In this document: positions 1-11,290 of the stretch, in pieces
How positions within the stretch are numbered: position 1 is the stretch's first letter
Layout: every line of letters starts with the position of its first letter
Origin: Euptelea pleiosperma
Taxonomy: Eukaryota; Streptophyta; Magnoliopsida; Ranunculales; Eupteleaceae
Reading direction: 5' to 3'
Assembly (NCBI GenBank): GCA_035048495.1
Contig: CM068543.1
Span: 27,579,751 to 27,643,750 of the forward strand
DNA: 64,000 bases
Program-made: the position numbers and the translations under genes
Notes under the pieces: generated by a model
Databases searched by the model: none
What the model was told of the DNA's origin: nothing
What the model saw: only the letters and a program-made list of their open reading frames with translations

Positions 1-250
1 TTCTACGCTTTTTTTCCTAATTGGTGGGACCAAGTTCCTACTTGTGAATTGAGAACCTTTTCTCCCACCAGGGCCACCACTAAAGGAAAATATCTAACCT
101 ACACCAATGTCTATTTAAAAAAGTAACCAAAGTTGAGTTTAAGGTGAGTTTTGGCAGTTTATGGGTATTTGTCATGCAAAGATGGAGGAGTGTCTCTGGC
201 CCGCAAAAGAAAATAATAATAATTGGATATTTTTGCAACGGGATCTGCGG
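1..250. other. unassigned sequence
   Basis: I see no gene, repeat unit or motif here that I can name. The short open frames in this interval overlap on both strands and have no recognisable domain. Confidence 0.5.
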
Positions 251-359
251 ACTCAAATTTTCACCCAAATTCTCGTCCGTGGATACAAATAAATCCAACG
301 GCGGCTTTGCGTGCAGAGCTGAAATACCCACAGCCGAGAATTTGGGTGAAAATTTGAGT
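251..359. repeat. inverted repeat with perfect 25-bp arms
   Basis: Positions 251-275 are the exact reverse complement of 335-359. The spacer is 59 bp. Pairing continues imperfectly outward for about six bases. This is a foldback (MITE-like) structure; I could not find a convincing target duplication. Confidence 0.75.
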
Positions 360-375
360 CCTCGGAACATGTTCC

Positions 376-679
376 TTTTGCAACATCCCCTAAAAATTGG
401 AAGTATATAGCTATACCCCCTTATACTTTCAAACTTTAGGATTACCGCCCTTGACCTAATTTATCAGTAGTTGACTTAAGTTAAAACGGACTTAAATAAC
501 ACACCGTTAGCACTGTACTTGCAATATTATGGTTCTTTCATAGGTGCATTAACAGGCATGTCCTATTTTAATGTTAGTCAAATGTTGGTAAAACTAGGTC
601 AAGAGGGGTTATTCCTAAAGTTTGAAAGTATAAGGGTGTATTACTAATTACTTTTAAATTTGAGAGGGGTGTTACAAAA
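376..679. mobile_element. foldback MITE with arms of about 90 bp
   Basis: The left arm (376-472) and right arm (588-679) are imperfect reverse complements. Both contain a block reading TTATACTTTCAAACTTTAGG or its complement. The outermost bases pair as TTTTGCAAC with GTTACAAAA. The 300-bp size and lack of an ORF fit a non-autonomous DNA transposon. No target duplication is clear, so the superfamily is open. Confidence 0.7.
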
Positions 680-954
680 TTACCCAAGTTTTCCTATGGT
701 AGCCACGTCATCATGTACAGAGTTATATCCTCCCTTGCTGCATAGCGTTCAGATTCTAATCCTGGACCTGATCTTTAATCCTATACCGGGGAAAGATATT
801 TTTATATTTAGGTGGAGATGGAAATCTATTTAGTGGAGAGCACACGTGTTAAAATGTCCTTATTTATATTCATCATGTAAAGATATTTTGGAAAACAAGA
901 TATAAAAAATAGGCGATCCACAAATCACTATCTAAATTGATTCGTTCTGACCTT

Positions 955-1130
955 AAAATCTCCGGATCGGTGGGCTCCGATCCTGATCTGGATCGGTCCA
1001 ATCCAGAATGGGATCAGCCCATCTCACCTGAGACAAAGTGGGGCTCCTTTCTAAAAAAGTGATCTCAGGGCGAAACAGTGCCTGGTTTGGATCAGATTGG
1101 TGGGCTCCGATCCTGATCCGAATTACCCAT
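955..1130 (+). repeat. dispersed repeat, inverted copy at 58540-58665
   Basis: The block around GGTGGGCTCCGATCCTGATC and the following GAGACAAAG and CCTGGTTTGGAT segments recur in the same order, reverse-complemented, at 58540-58665. Within this copy the GGTGGGCTCCGATCCTGATC block itself occurs twice (970 and 1100 region). It is probably a fragment of a non-autonomous transposon. Confidence 0.6.
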
Positions 1131-1699
1131 CGGCAGAGACTTTTAAGGATGTGACAGAGGAGGATTGTTATAAGACTAGCTGAGAGGGTCAGATGTCAAA
1201 AACACGTGTACCTAGGGTTACAAATGGACCCGGTCTGAGCCTCTCTTTTTGTTAATCTTTGAGTAGGACCGAGTCCAAGGCTAGGACGTTGCAACTCAAA
1301 TTCAGGCCTGAAAACTCTCATGATCCAGCAAGTTTGCAAACTTACGTGCATCCTTTCTAGCCCACCCTCTACTATAAAGACTTCTCTCTCTACTATACCA
1401 TTTTTGTCACTTGCTTTAGTGATCCATCACCGTCACTAAAGCCTGTATACTTGACAAGTACCCATGCATGAAAACCCCTAGCCTGTTTTAAAATTTTGAA
1501 ATTTGAACATTTTTAGAAGAAAAAAAACCTGGTTTGGATTGTCAGTGCCATGGTTAGCCAATCGTGAGATGACGAAACTTCGCCCACTGAAAAAATGTGA
1601 ATATAACATGTTTTAGGTACAAAAAAGTGGAGTAAAAAATCTGATCAATGGTTAAACCCTAGCACACGATGCAACAAATACGGATGTCCATCATCAACA
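1131..1699. other. unassigned sequence
   Basis: No coding region or repeat unit that I recognise. It leads into the MITE array that starts near 1700. Confidence 0.4.
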
Positions 1700-2430
1700 C
1701 TAATGATGGACCACATTATGAGCCATGTGGCACATTCTTAGAGACAATAGATCGTATTGATATTTGTCCCATCCCTAGGTGTACCTACGTACTAAAAATC
1801 AGGCTTATTAGTTGTTTTTAACCTTTAGATTTGTATACCCAAATAATGCCAGATACCCCATAGTTAAAATCAACCCATAAAAAGAAACAAATCAAATGGT
1901 TACAAATCATTAAAACCATATGAATATTTGTCACATCTCTACGAGGGCCTACATACTAAAAATAAGGTTGATTGGTTATTTATAAGCTTTAGATCTTGGT
2001 ACCCCAACTAATGCTAGAAATCCCACGGTTAAAAATCAACCCATAAAAGACACCAATCCAACAGTTAGTTATATCCCTAGGTGGACCTACAAACTAAAAT
2101 CAGGCTGTCGTTATATATCAACTTGGATCTTCGTACCCCAACTAATGCTTTATATCCCACGGATAAAAATCAACTCATAAAAGACATCAATCAAACTGTT
2201 AAAACTTTGTAATCCATTGATGATGGACCACAATATGAGCCAGGTGGCACATCAGTAGAGACCACAGACCATATGGATGTTTGTCGCATTCCTAGGTCCT
2301 ACATGCTAAAAATAGGCTGATTAAAATTTTCTAACCTTTGGATCTGAGTACCCCAAATAATGCTAGATATCACGCGGTTAAAAATCAACCAAAAAAAGAT
2401 AACAATCCAACGGTTGCAAACAACTAATCT
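1700..2430 (+). repeat. head-to-tail array of four MITE arms
   Basis: Four diverged units, at about 1715-1910, 1915-2055, 2070-2215 and 2230-2425, follow the same order of blocks: a CCTAGGTGGACCTAC-like block, AAAATCAGGCTGATT-like, GTACCCCAACTAATGC-like, then CCCACGGTTAAAAATCAACC. They belong to the Mutator-like MITE family found about ten more times in the window, where the arms normally face each other. Here all four point the same way. Confidence 0.7.
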
Positions 2431-2795
2431 TACTGAGTCTCTTGTTGTGGCATCATGGGTTGAATAAAAAAGGTTACGTACTTTTATCGTAACCTTGAGA
2501 AAATTATTACATTTGTGTTAACTCTACGTGTGTTTCATTCTTTTGGTCTTGCCCCCTTGACTATGATTTGGCCATCATTGACCGAGTCAAAAACACAAGG
2601 AATGCAAATATAACATATTTCTAGGGGTACTGCAAAAATATCGAATAAAAAAATGTCACATGAACACCAAAAAGCATAGGACTATTGTTTTAAAACTTTC
2701 CGACTTTTAATGAAAATCAATTCGATTTGAGATTTTTATCTGTTTTAATGGAAATCATATTTTCTTCCAAGCAGTCAATTTTGACAAATCAGGCC
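2431..2795. other. unassigned sequence
   Basis: AT-rich sequence with no recognisable gene or repeat unit between the MITE array and the LINE remnant. Confidence 0.4.
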
Positions 2796-4245
2796 TCATG
2801 TTCAGTTCTAATATGCATGGCTGGCATAGGAAAGCGATATCGCACATTCTGAACATCAAAAGTTTTAAAATCTCGGAAAAGTATCTCGATATGACTCATG
2901 GTGCTGGAAGAGCATTGTTAAAGCTCGCCAAGCGTGTGGTGAACACTGCTTGTGGTTATCAGGGAATGAAAGGAAATCTTTACGTGGGAAGACCCATGGA
3001 TATACTAACTCGATCCCAGGGTACCGAATTAGAATTGACAAACTGATAAATTGCACCTCGAGCAGAGTGGAAGAGCTTATTACTTCAGATCGTTGATGGA
3101 ACATCTCAACTCTGCAAGAACTTTTCCCATCTGATATTGTGTAAAAAATTCAGGCGATTCCACTCAATCTACAAGATCATAATGACCACTTATTTTGGGA
3201 TTTACACCCCAAAGGAAATTTCTCGGTAAAATCAGTGTATGCTTCGCCTCCTCTATTCCATCTGCGGTACCAGAACATGTTTGGAAAAAAGTTTGGTCCT
3301 TAAAAATCCCACGTCGCTGCCAATATTTCCTATAGAAATTCCTCATAAATATACTTCCCACCAAAGCAAACATTCATGTCCATCAAAGCTTAATGTCCTC
3401 GTTGCTCTAATAATTGAGAAAATAGCTTTCACGCTATTTCAAATGCTCAAACAGTGCTCGGGTGTGGTATATGCTTTTCCGTTGTCATTGCGTTGGGAGG
3501 GACAAACAGATGAGGGTATTGGGAATCAGTTGGTGTGAAATGGTTAGAAGAGATGGACTCTGACACAGAATTATCCTTCCCCATCATAGAATACAATAGT
3601 ATCTTGATGTGGCGTATTTGGTAATTAAGAAATCAATATGTCCATTGTCAAAGGAAATCTCAAACCCTCTCTCTATATATCCTCCAAGTTATTCTGGATT
3701 ATTTATTAGGTGCGGAAAAAGATCAGGTCCCTCCTTAAATCCCAACCAAAATGGCGTCTACCCCATTTCACAAAAGTTAAAATCAACATAGATGTATCTT
3801 GGAAAACCATCTCGGTATAGCAGGATTGGGTATTATCATTCTACCAGTTGATAACCAATGTCTTTTGGCAGGGGGAATCCAAGAAGCAGAACCAAAAGCT
3901 TTGAGATGGGTTTCTTTGTGGCCTTCAGGTAAGGAGTGGTGGGCTACTCTCCCTCCATGGCTTCAGTCAGCCATTTTGTTGAGAGTACCCGAGTAAAACT
4001 TGTGTCACAATGGGATTGCAAATCACACAATCACATCCAATGAGTTCTCGGGCACGTACACCTAAAAGCGAAAGCACATGGGTACATTGCAAAAAGCACT
4101 TGTGTACGCGCAGAGAACTCATTGGCTTGTGATTGTGTGATTTACAATTTCTTGTGATAGAAGTTTTACTCGAGAGTACCCCTCGTTCCTGATGGTTTTG
4201 TTTGGTTTGATTTTTATAATGGGTCAGGCTCAAGAGCCCCCCTTT
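2796..4245 (+). pseudogene. LINE (L1-type) ORF2 3' part, decayed
   Basis: Translation in shifting frames gives the tail of a plant L1 ORF2. The first part (2840-3000) resembles the post-RT connector. Around 3170-3370 there is a zf-RVT-like stretch (a DHLFWDLHPKGNFSVKSVY block, then a VW-KVWSLKIP-like block). Around 3780-3960 there is an RNase H-like stretch with VKIN-D-SW, an ILP-DN-CLLAGGIQEAE block and a following helix. Stops and frameshifts occur throughout, so it is dead. A 181-bp MITE at 3991-4171 splits it, and the LINE frame resumes after it (LVPDGFVWFDF). The endonuclease and RT palm are missing. Confidence 0.75.
3991..4171. mobile_element. Mutator-like MITE with 10-bp target duplication
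   Basis: The element begins GAGTAAAACT and ends AGTTTTACTC, with paired arms of more than 50 bp (for example AATCACACAATCAC opposite GTGATTGTGTGATT). It is flanked by GAGAGTACCC at 3981-3990 and again at 4172-4181. A 9-10 bp duplication with long inverted repeats points to the Mutator superfamily. It sits inside the LINE pseudogene and is therefore younger. Confidence 0.85.
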
Positions 4246-4250
4246 TCTCC

Positions 4251-4430
4251 AGGGTGTTCAATGGATAGTCAAAAATTCAAATCCGTATTCGAATAATCAG
4301 ATAGTATCCCAAAAAAATTCAGGGATTCAGATACATTTTAATATTCGAAAACTTTTGTTAATATACAATGGGATATATTACATAAATATAATAATAATTA
4401 TATTACATATCTATTCTACTATTTACAGGG
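4251..4430. mobile_element. fragment of hAT-like MITE
   Basis: AGGGTGTTCAATGGATAGTC and the following ATTCGAATAATC-rich stretch match the inverted end of the element at 6990-8133. Only one end is visible. Confidence 0.5.
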
Positions 4431-4612
4431 GGAAGGCCTTTCTTGCGTGCCTCACGCAAACCCAAGTTTTATGAACCTGTCAACTTCTGAATGGATGTTT
4501 GGTCCATCTTAATTAGATTTGAGATTTCCATCCGTTGGATTTGAGTCATTTTTACAGGTCGTTTTTATGCCGTGAGATTTGATTTGAGCATTATTTGGGA
4601 TGAGATAAACAT
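4431..4612. other. unassigned spacer
   Basis: No gene seen. Part of the sequence (GATTTGAGCATTATTTGGG) echoes the interior of the Mutator-like MITE family, so a degraded copy may lie here. Confidence 0.35.
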
Positions 4613-4953
4613 CGAGTAAATCTTACCTGACCACCCACAATAGAAGCCACATGGCAATTTCTTAGAGGTCACTGACCGTATAGATGTTTGACCAATCCCT
4701 AGGTGGACCTATAAACCCAAAATCAACTTGATCGGTGATTTCTAAACGTTAGTTGAAGTCATTTTCATGGGTTGATTTTAACCGTAGGAATTTTAGTACA
4801 AGGATCCAAAGGTTTGAATTCACTAATCAGGCTGATTTTTGGTTTTTACGTTTGGCCAAACATCAATATAGTCAGCGTCCTCTAAGAGCGTACCACGTGG
4901 CTCATATTATGGCTGGTCAGGGCTTTTTCAGTGGTCAGACAAGTTTAACTCGA
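4613..4953. mobile_element. Mutator-like MITE, GAGTAAA family
   Basis: It starts GAGTAAATCTTA and ends AAGTTTAACTC. It carries the family interior: CCGTATAGATGTTTG, CCTAGGTGGACCTA, AATCAGGCTGATTTTTGG and, at the right, GCCACGTGGCTCATATT. Flanks are GATAAACATC on the left and GATAAAAACATC on the right, a plausible 10-bp target duplication with a 2-bp slip. Confidence 0.7.
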
Positions 4954-5224
4954 TAAAAACATCCATACTGTCAGTGGTCTCTAGCAGTAGCAGTGTGCCA
5001 CGTGCCTCGTATAGCCGTCTTTGAGAAAAGTGCACTCGATTTTTCTCAGCAGCGTTGTCGAGAAGGGAGACTAGTCAACAGACTCTATGTAGAGTCTATA
5101 CATCCGGTGGACAAAAGCGTCATTCTCATTTCCAAAACACGTTTTTCAAGGTGCATCTACGGTACAGATGATGCTTACAAAACTTTAGAGCTGTATGAGA
5201 AGTAGATGTAGACTTTTGCCTCGT
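4954..5224. other. unassigned sequence with short open frame
   Basis: A 70-codon open frame lies at 4993-5205 (+). I recognise no domain, and it begins inside a GTGCCACGTGCC block that belongs to the neighbouring MITE family. I do not call a gene. Confidence 0.3.
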
Positions 5225-5430
5225 GGTACAGTCTTATAAACCATTGAACAGATGTTTTGACTTTTTTGTGATTTCTAGCCGTTGGATTTAATTATCCCAA
5301 ATAATGCTGGAATCCCACGGATAAAAATAAAAATCCATGAAAAGACTCAAATCTAACTGATCAGGATGGTTTTTGGTATGTAGGGCCGCGTAAGAATCGA
5401 CCAAGCAACCATAAGGTCAGTGGTCACGAA
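5225..5430. mobile_element. Mutator-like MITE fragment
   Basis: Contains CCCAAATAATGCTGGAATCC, CCCACGGATAAAAAT and, further right, a GATTTTTGG-like block and ATAAGGTCAGTGGTC, in family order. Both ends are lost. Confidence 0.55.
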
Positions 5431-6480
5431 AATTATGCCACCTCTCATATTCATCTACTGTACAGAGAATACTTAAGTCAGATTCTTCAGAAGATGAGGT
5501 GAATGAGAGGGAGTTGTGGTACCAATCAATGCTCGCCATCTGTCCATGGCAGTTTTGTTTCTGGGCCCACTTTACAGATCTTGTCCACATCAAAAAATTT
5601 CTCCAGCATCGCTGGCACTTTCCGCGCAATTGCTGATGCCTATCCATAGCAGCAGGTGTCACCGTATGCAGAATTGCGGTAAATGCCCTTCGTGTCAAAT
5701 TTTTTATTCAAAAAATTGAACCTTACTGTGCAAGTAAAGAGGAAATGACACGAGGGCATCTAAACCAAATTCATGCCAAGTCATCAACAACTAACTACTT
5801 ATAGACAGGTGTCAATCCATTTACACGTGTCAAGAATTCGTAAGTCGCCGATCAGGGAATTAGGCTTTTTAGCGGGAGATTGGAGACCTCGTTTCAGTTG
5901 GTTTCCACGTCGGCGTCTTTGGCGGGAACAAAGCGGTCATTTCGGTCCACTCATCTACGGTTGCGTAACCCACTAGCCAACCCGAATTTGTCAACACATA
6001 CATGCATACATGATACATGCAATGTAAAGCTCATCATGGTCATACATTCATATGAGCATGACAAAAATCTCTCTCTTGCTTTCCTATCCGTCTTAGTGAA
6101 CCGGTACCGGTAGAGGTAGTGGGGCCCAGAGGTACGTATCCGTTGGGATGCGGAACCAACTTCCACAAACAGTCAAGCTGACGTGGAAGATAATAGCCAT
6201 GATTTTTCGATCCTGTGGTGCAAGCGTGTGAGACATTATCACGTGAGGTTCTGACTTAAGGAAGATTATTTATTCTAGCAAATTAAATAAGGCAAAAAAG
6301 CAATAATATTTGGAAGCTACAGTCCAGAAATCTTCGTTGTGGTGAGGGGAATTTCATTCGGACTTCCTAAGGTCCAGAGTCCACATGGTCATCGAAATTC
6401 CCACTGACAACCGAAGGACCACTACACGAATCTCGAAGACCCATCCAATGACCTTGACCGTTGGATGAGTACAGTATTTT
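5431..6480. other. unassigned intergenic sequence
   Basis: Several open frames of 60-93 codons occur on both strands, but they overlap each other and carry no motif I recognise. I see no promoter or splice pattern strong enough to call a gene. Confidence 0.4.
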
Positions 6481-6519
6481 AAGGGTGATGCTATCATTGC
6501 GCTTTCATTACTTGTAGCA

Positions 6520-6590
6520 TCACCCTCTCTTAGTGGGTTAGTGGGAGGTTGTAGGTTCAAATTCAATCGCACCACTATGACCGAACTGGC
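6520..6590 (+). repeat. possible tRNA-derived SINE fragment
   Basis: TTAGTGGGTTAGTGGGAGG followed by GTAGGTTCAAATTC resembles a pol III A box and B box. No poly(A)/T tail or target duplication is visible, so this is weak. Confidence 0.25.
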
Positions 6591-6889
6591 AGGTTGAAGC
6601 AATGAAGCAGCGAACTGGTCCCTAAAGCGATCTAAGTCAGCAACTTTGATGACTAGTGTCTCATTGCTTGACAGATACCTTAAGAAGCTTAGACAAAGGT
6701 GGTTTTTGTTTTTTAAATAAGTTAAAAAATAAAGATAAGGTTATGATGGGTACTTGTCAAGTGGAGAGGCGTGCTAATCTCAGCAAAAGTGAAATCTACA
6801 CGTCCGTTCAGTTTTAGAAGAGTTGAGCGAATCTTTGGAAAAAAGGATGGCAAAATCTTTACTATTATAAATTGTAAGGCGCGACTCAG

Positions 6890-6981
6890 GCGCCGTCAAC
6901 GTCGACTTTTCTCACTTTATTCCTAAATTATCATTCTTATATGTAGGAATCTTTTATTAATAGCACCCCAACCCATCCAGA
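6890..6981 (-). pseudogene. LINE ORF2 fragment left of hAT insertion
   Basis: Read on the minus strand, this continues the LINE that is interrupted at 8134: the residues ERG before the hAT element join LDGLGCY after it. It is short and soon degenerates. Confidence 0.45.
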
Positions 6982-6989
6982 CCTTTCTC

Positions 6990-8133
6990 TAGGGCTGTGA
7001 ACTGATACTATTCGGATAGAATACAAGCATATGCGAATCCGAATCCGAATCCGAAAAAAACTCTGATAAAATCTGATTCGATATCCGACGGATATTCTAA
7101 ATCAATATTCAAATCTGATCAAGTTATCGGATTACAAAAACAAAATAAAAAAACTTTCTGACATTTTTAAAAGAAAGTTAACTAAACACCCTTTGAAATG
7201 GCGTGTTTCTCCCTGACAAAAATTAATGGTTTTAAAAGGGCGTTTGCCCATAGACGAGTAAAACTTCTGTCAAAATATTGAGCCACGTGGCATTCTCTTA
7301 GTGGACGCTGACCGTATGGATGTTTGGCGTGTCCCTCGGTGAACCTTCAATCCAAAAATCAGCCTGATTAGTAATTTACAACCTTTGTATCTTTGCACTC
7401 AAATAATTCTCAAATTCCTACAGTTAAAATCAACCAATGAAAATAACTTCAATCCAATGCTTGTAAACCACTAATCGTGTTTATTTTTGGTGTGTAGGTC
7501 CACCTAGTGATTGGCCAAACATCCATACGGTTAGCGTCCACTAAGAGTCTGCCACGTGGCTCAATATTTTGACATAAGTTTTACTCATCTATGGGAAAAC
7601 GCCCTTTTAAAGGGCGTCTGTCAAGTTCAAATGCCCTTTAAAAGAGCATTTGTCAACCTTTCAGCTTTAATGTCAACCTTTAATGTTTTGTCAGGGAGAA
7701 ACACCATTTCAAAGGGAGTTTAGTTACTTTTTTTGAATTGTCAACTAGCTGTTTTTGTTTTTGTAAATACGTTTAAATATATTTTTGTTTTTAAAATTTT
7801 TCGATTAATATATCATTATATTTACATAAGAATAAATATATATGTAAAATAATTATAGATATTATATTTATATATAATAAATATTATTTAATATGATAAA
7901 TATAATATAATATATTTATATAATAAATATAATTATTAAATAATATATCGGATCGGATATTATCGAATCAAATACATCAATATCGGAATTTGAATCCGAA
8001 AACTATTCGAATAATAAAGACATATCCGGATTCAAATCCAATATCCGATATCCGAAATTTTTGTATAATATCCAATTTTTCGAATACAAATTCGAAACGA
8101 ATTCGAATTTTTGACTATTCATTGACAGCCCTA
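6990..8133. mobile_element. hAT-like non-autonomous element, 1.14 kb
   Basis: The left end reads TAGGGCTGTGAACTG and the right end ATTCATTGACAGCCCTA. Flanking octamers CCTTTCTC (6982-6989) and CCTCTCTC (8134-8141) match at 7 of 8 bases, as expected for a hAT 8-bp duplication. The ends are rich in CGAATCCGAATCC-type repeats. It has no transposase ORF. A foldback MITE is nested in it. It disrupts a minus-strand LINE. Confidence 0.75.
7150..7735. mobile_element. long foldback MITE nested in hAT element
   Basis: Nested inverted blocks pair across the whole interval: CCTTTGAAATGG, TTTCTCCCTGACAAAA, AAAAGGGCGTTT, CCCATAGA-GAGTAAAACTT and GAGCCACGTGGCA on the left each have a reverse complement on the right. 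The core (7256-7595) is a copy of the GAGTAAA Mutator-like family. The outer blocks recur in part at 56600-56720. Confidence 0.75.
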
Positions 8134-8149
8134 CCTCTCTCCAAATTTT

Positions 8150-9324
8150 TATTTTCTATCACCCGTTGCCGTAGGTTTCTCCTCTCTTTCCAAAATCTCT
8201 AAATCCATTTTCCCAAGAGGACCGCATTCATGTATTTGATTCTTCTAACACCTAAACCACCTTCTTCCTTGGGCTCATGACAAACTTGTTCCCAGTTCAC
8301 CAGATGATACCGAAAAGCGCCATCTTTGTCGTCCTACAAAAAATCATCATGAACCTCTAAAGAGCTTTTTCAATACTGGTTGGAATGGAGAATGAGGAAA
8401 GGAAGTAGACTAGAATGCTAGTCATAGTGTTTTTTTATGAAAACTAGTTTCCTCCATTTGGATAGATACCTTCATTTCTATTTTGCCAGTCATCCACGAA
8501 CACTTCCAATCACTGGATCCCAAATTGCTTTCGCTCTATAAGGGACACTTAAAGGTAAACCAAGGTAGGAGGAAGGTAGTATATCAGTGGAACAAGCTAG
8601 AATCTCAGCCAACCCTTGGAGATCATCAACTTCTCCAACACTCATGATTTTGCTCTTTTGGAAATTAGCTCTAGGACCTGAACAGGCTTCGAAACAGCAA
8701 ATGAGGCATCTTAGAAAAGCCAATTGTCTCTTAGTCCCTGAAGTGAATACTAATGTGTCATCCGTGAACTGGAGATGGGAAATCTCTACTCCCTCCATGC
8801 CTGCCTTAAAACCTGATAGTTCACCTAATGACACCCCTTTTGATTTCATTCTCTCCAAGGTTTCTGCTACTATGATGAAAAGAAAATGGGACAAAGGGTT
8901 GCCTTGTCTTAATTCCCTAGAGCTCTTGAAATACCCAGTAGGTGAACCATTTATAAGCACTGAGAGATTTGACACACTTCATCATCCACTCTTTCTAAAT
9001 CGGCCCAATCCTATCCTACTCACCATGTAATCCAAGAAATCCCAAGTTACATGATCATAGGCCCTTTTCAGGTTTATCTTACAATTCCTGAGATCCCTAT
9101 TCGCCATCTTGAATCGATAAGCTCATTGGCAATCAAAACCCCGTCCAAATTTTTTTTAACCCTCACAAAAGCCCTTGCTCGCCAGAGATGATCCAACTCA
9201 TCACCTTCTTAATCGAGTCAAGATGCTAAGATCTTAGCAACAATCTTGTACATGCTCCCTACAAGATTAATAAGCCTAAACTCAGAAATGTCATTTGGAC
9301 TTGGAATTTTGGGTACTAACATAG
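8150..9324 (-). pseudogene. LINE (L1-type) reverse transcriptase, broken
   Basis: Read from 9324 down, the frame gives LVPKIPSPNDISEFRLINL and KIVAKILA (RT domain 1), a GVLIANELIDSR block, then an intact 161-codon stretch (8975-8490). That stretch holds INGSPTGYFKSSRELRQGNP, the catalytic box QFTDDTLVF (FTDD in place of FADD, about 8752-8770) and SSYLGLPLSVPYRAKA. It continues to the post-RT block LVNWEQVCHEPKEEGGLGV near 8260-8310. In-frame stops and shifts lie upstream and downstream of the open stretch. RNase H and endonuclease are absent. The hAT element at 6990-8133 interrupts the 3' side. Confidence 0.85.
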
Positions 9325-10440
9325 TGATAAGTCATCATTTTACGCATTTTTATCCAATTTTTCTTAGTTGATTATTAGAATTATTCTACATAAATTCTCA
9401 AGCTTACATGAAAAATATTAAATTTCTCTTAATAATAGTCAATTACTTTATATTAATAATATTATTTCATTACGTACCCAAGCCCAAGACTAAAGTGAGC
9501 ATAAGTCTAAGCCCAAAAACTAATGTACAAAAGCTCAAATTTGAGCAAAAGAGTGGACTACGTTGATGGGCCAATGTAGCGGGCCTATGTAGTGGACCAA
9601 GGTGGTGGACTAAGCATGGACTAAGGTGGTTGAGATTACAATAAAATGAACGGTCCAGATTACAAAAAACATGGGCATGGGTTTCCAAAAATAAAATGAT
9701 GGTTTTGGTTTTGAAATTTAAAAATGATAGAATGTTTGCGGAATAAATATTTCATCATAAGAAAAATTCATTTTGAAAAATAGAATAATATTTCATTGGT
9801 TTTCAAAATGCAGTTTTAAAATAATAAATTAGTGATTGATTCCATATTGAAAAATAAAAGAATATTTTATTAATTTTCAAAAAAAAGTTTCAAAACAATA
9901 ATTTGGTTAGTAATTCTACTGAGAAAAGAAAAATATATTTTATATAATTATTTCTATCTTTGAAAATATTTGTTCTGAGAAAAAAAAAAGTCTTAATTCA
10001 CTAAAGATGGAAAGAATGTTACATATCTCAGCCTATAAAAAGACCTTCAATGGACGATGGAAGATGTTCTTCGCTTGGCTGCTCTCTGGTTGGACATATC
10101 TCTCAGCTACACACATTTTCGGCTACAGTCTTCTATTGGCATTGGATATCTTTTCCTATTTTTCTTATTTATTTCTTTTAGTCTTTTATTTGTTCTTCTT
10201 GTAATTTTTTTCTTTTTTTAGTTTAGTTTTGATTATCAAGTGTAACGTTTTCCGATCATTAGAGAGACTAACAACCTCTGTTAATGACCGGTAAAAACTC
10301 GTTCTCTTAAATATAAGTTATAAAATATTTTTTTTTTAGAATTATTTTTAGTTGAGTTGATTCATTTTTCACAACCCCTTTCTGTAGTTCGACCCCGTAT
10401 TTGCAATATACATAAATTGTTCATTTGGCTTTTGTAGATT
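9325..10440 (+). mobile_element. LTR-like sequence (possible solo LTR)
   Basis: It begins TGATAAGTCATC directly after LINE sequence. It holds a TATA-like TATAAAAAG (10034-10042) and ends in a region with TAGTTCGACCCCGTATTTGC, a pattern I associate with 3' parts of plant gypsy LTRs. I could not find matching 5-bp duplications, so the exact ends and the solo-LTR reading are inference. Confidence 0.4.
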
Positions 10441-10469
10441 TTGGATTTGATTTGACAGTAAGTTACAAC

Positions 10470-10652
10470 TAGGGCTGGCAATGGATCGGATCAAACTCGA
10501 GATCCGATCCGAAAAAACTGAGTTCGGAACTATATTTTTTGTTATCGGATCGATACCGGATCACAAATTGTCGATCCGATATTTATACTATATATAATAT
10601 TTATTATATAGATGTACATTTAATTACATAAAAGTATTTAAATATATGCTAT

Positions 10653-10710
<58 letters not shown>

Positions 10711-10871
10711 CATTTGTGATCGGATCGGATCTAGAACCGACCTACTCATATCGTATCGATTCCAGAACTGAATTTTAGTGAACCGATCGGGTCCAAATCG
10801 GTTAGATTTCTTATCGGAACGGTACCAAATCAGTACCAATTCGACTCGAACCTGATCCATTGCCAGCCCTA
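10470..10871. mobile_element. hAT MITE with perfect 8-bp target duplication
   Basis: Terminal inverted repeats TAGGGCTGGCAAT and ATTGCCAGCCCTA bound 402 bp. GTTACAAC precedes (10462-10469) and follows (10872-10879) the element. Subterminal GATCGGATC and GATCCGATCC-like repeats fill both ends. There is no transposase. An open frame on the minus strand here is an accident of the repeats. Confidence 0.92.
10651..10704. repeat. (AC)n(AT)n microsatellite
   Basis: About 12 AC units run straight into about 15 AT units inside the hAT MITE. Confidence 0.95.
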
Positions 10872-10879
10872 GTTACAAC

Positions 10880-11036
10880 GACTAATCAAAATACTGTCAG
10901 TCACATAAGGCCCTCAATGTTAAGGACCACACCGTAGGGGGTGCCAGACTAGTGTTAGGCGATGGGACTAAAGTAAAATTCTGGGAGGACATCTGGTATG
11001 GTGATATCTGTCTCAATGAGGCTTCTGCTGCTATGA
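10880..11036 (+). pseudogene. LINE fragment, zf-RVT-proximal region
   Basis: The frame reads GARLVLGDGTKVKFWEDIWY, the typical block between the RT and zinc-binding regions of plant L1 ORF2. Only about 40 codons remain before DNA-transposon sequence starts at about 11037. Confidence 0.75.
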
Positions 11037-11290
11037 TCACAATTGACGACAACCATATAGTATTTGATGACATACTATTAGAGAGGCGACAACAGAAAAT
11101 AAAAAGTGACGACTAACATTTTTAAAAGCGACGACAAACATGTGCATAGTGACAACAAACATATCTACAAGTAGAGAAGTAACAATAATTATGTAGTAAT
11201 TAACAACAGACATAAGAAGAAATGACGCCAAATATTTATGAAAAAGACGCCAAACATGCGCATAGTGACAATTGAAATAACACCGATCCG
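11037..11290. mobile_element. DNA-transposon left end with subterminal repeats
   Basis: Motifs of the form GTGACGACAAACATG and GTGCATAGTGACAAC repeat here. The block beginning CACAATTGACGAC and containing ATTTGATGACATACTATTAG reappears reverse-complemented at 16320-16612. Ends starting CACA and short clustered subterminal repeats suggest a CACTA-like element, but I could not confirm a 3-bp target duplication. Confidence 0.5.

Noticed and set aside
80..410. Two overlapping ORFs at the window start
   Set aside because: They are antisense to each other and cross the inverted repeat at 251-359.
6520..6590. Confident SINE call
   Set aside because: Only box-like motifs are present; no tail, no target duplication and no second copy in the window. 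It is kept as a low-confidence entry.
9325..10440. Firm solo-LTR call
   Set aside because: The start and internal motifs fit, but I found no 5-bp duplication and could not fix the 3' end.
10624..10860. 78-codon minus-strand ORF
   Set aside because: It falls entirely inside the hAT MITE and its microsatellite.
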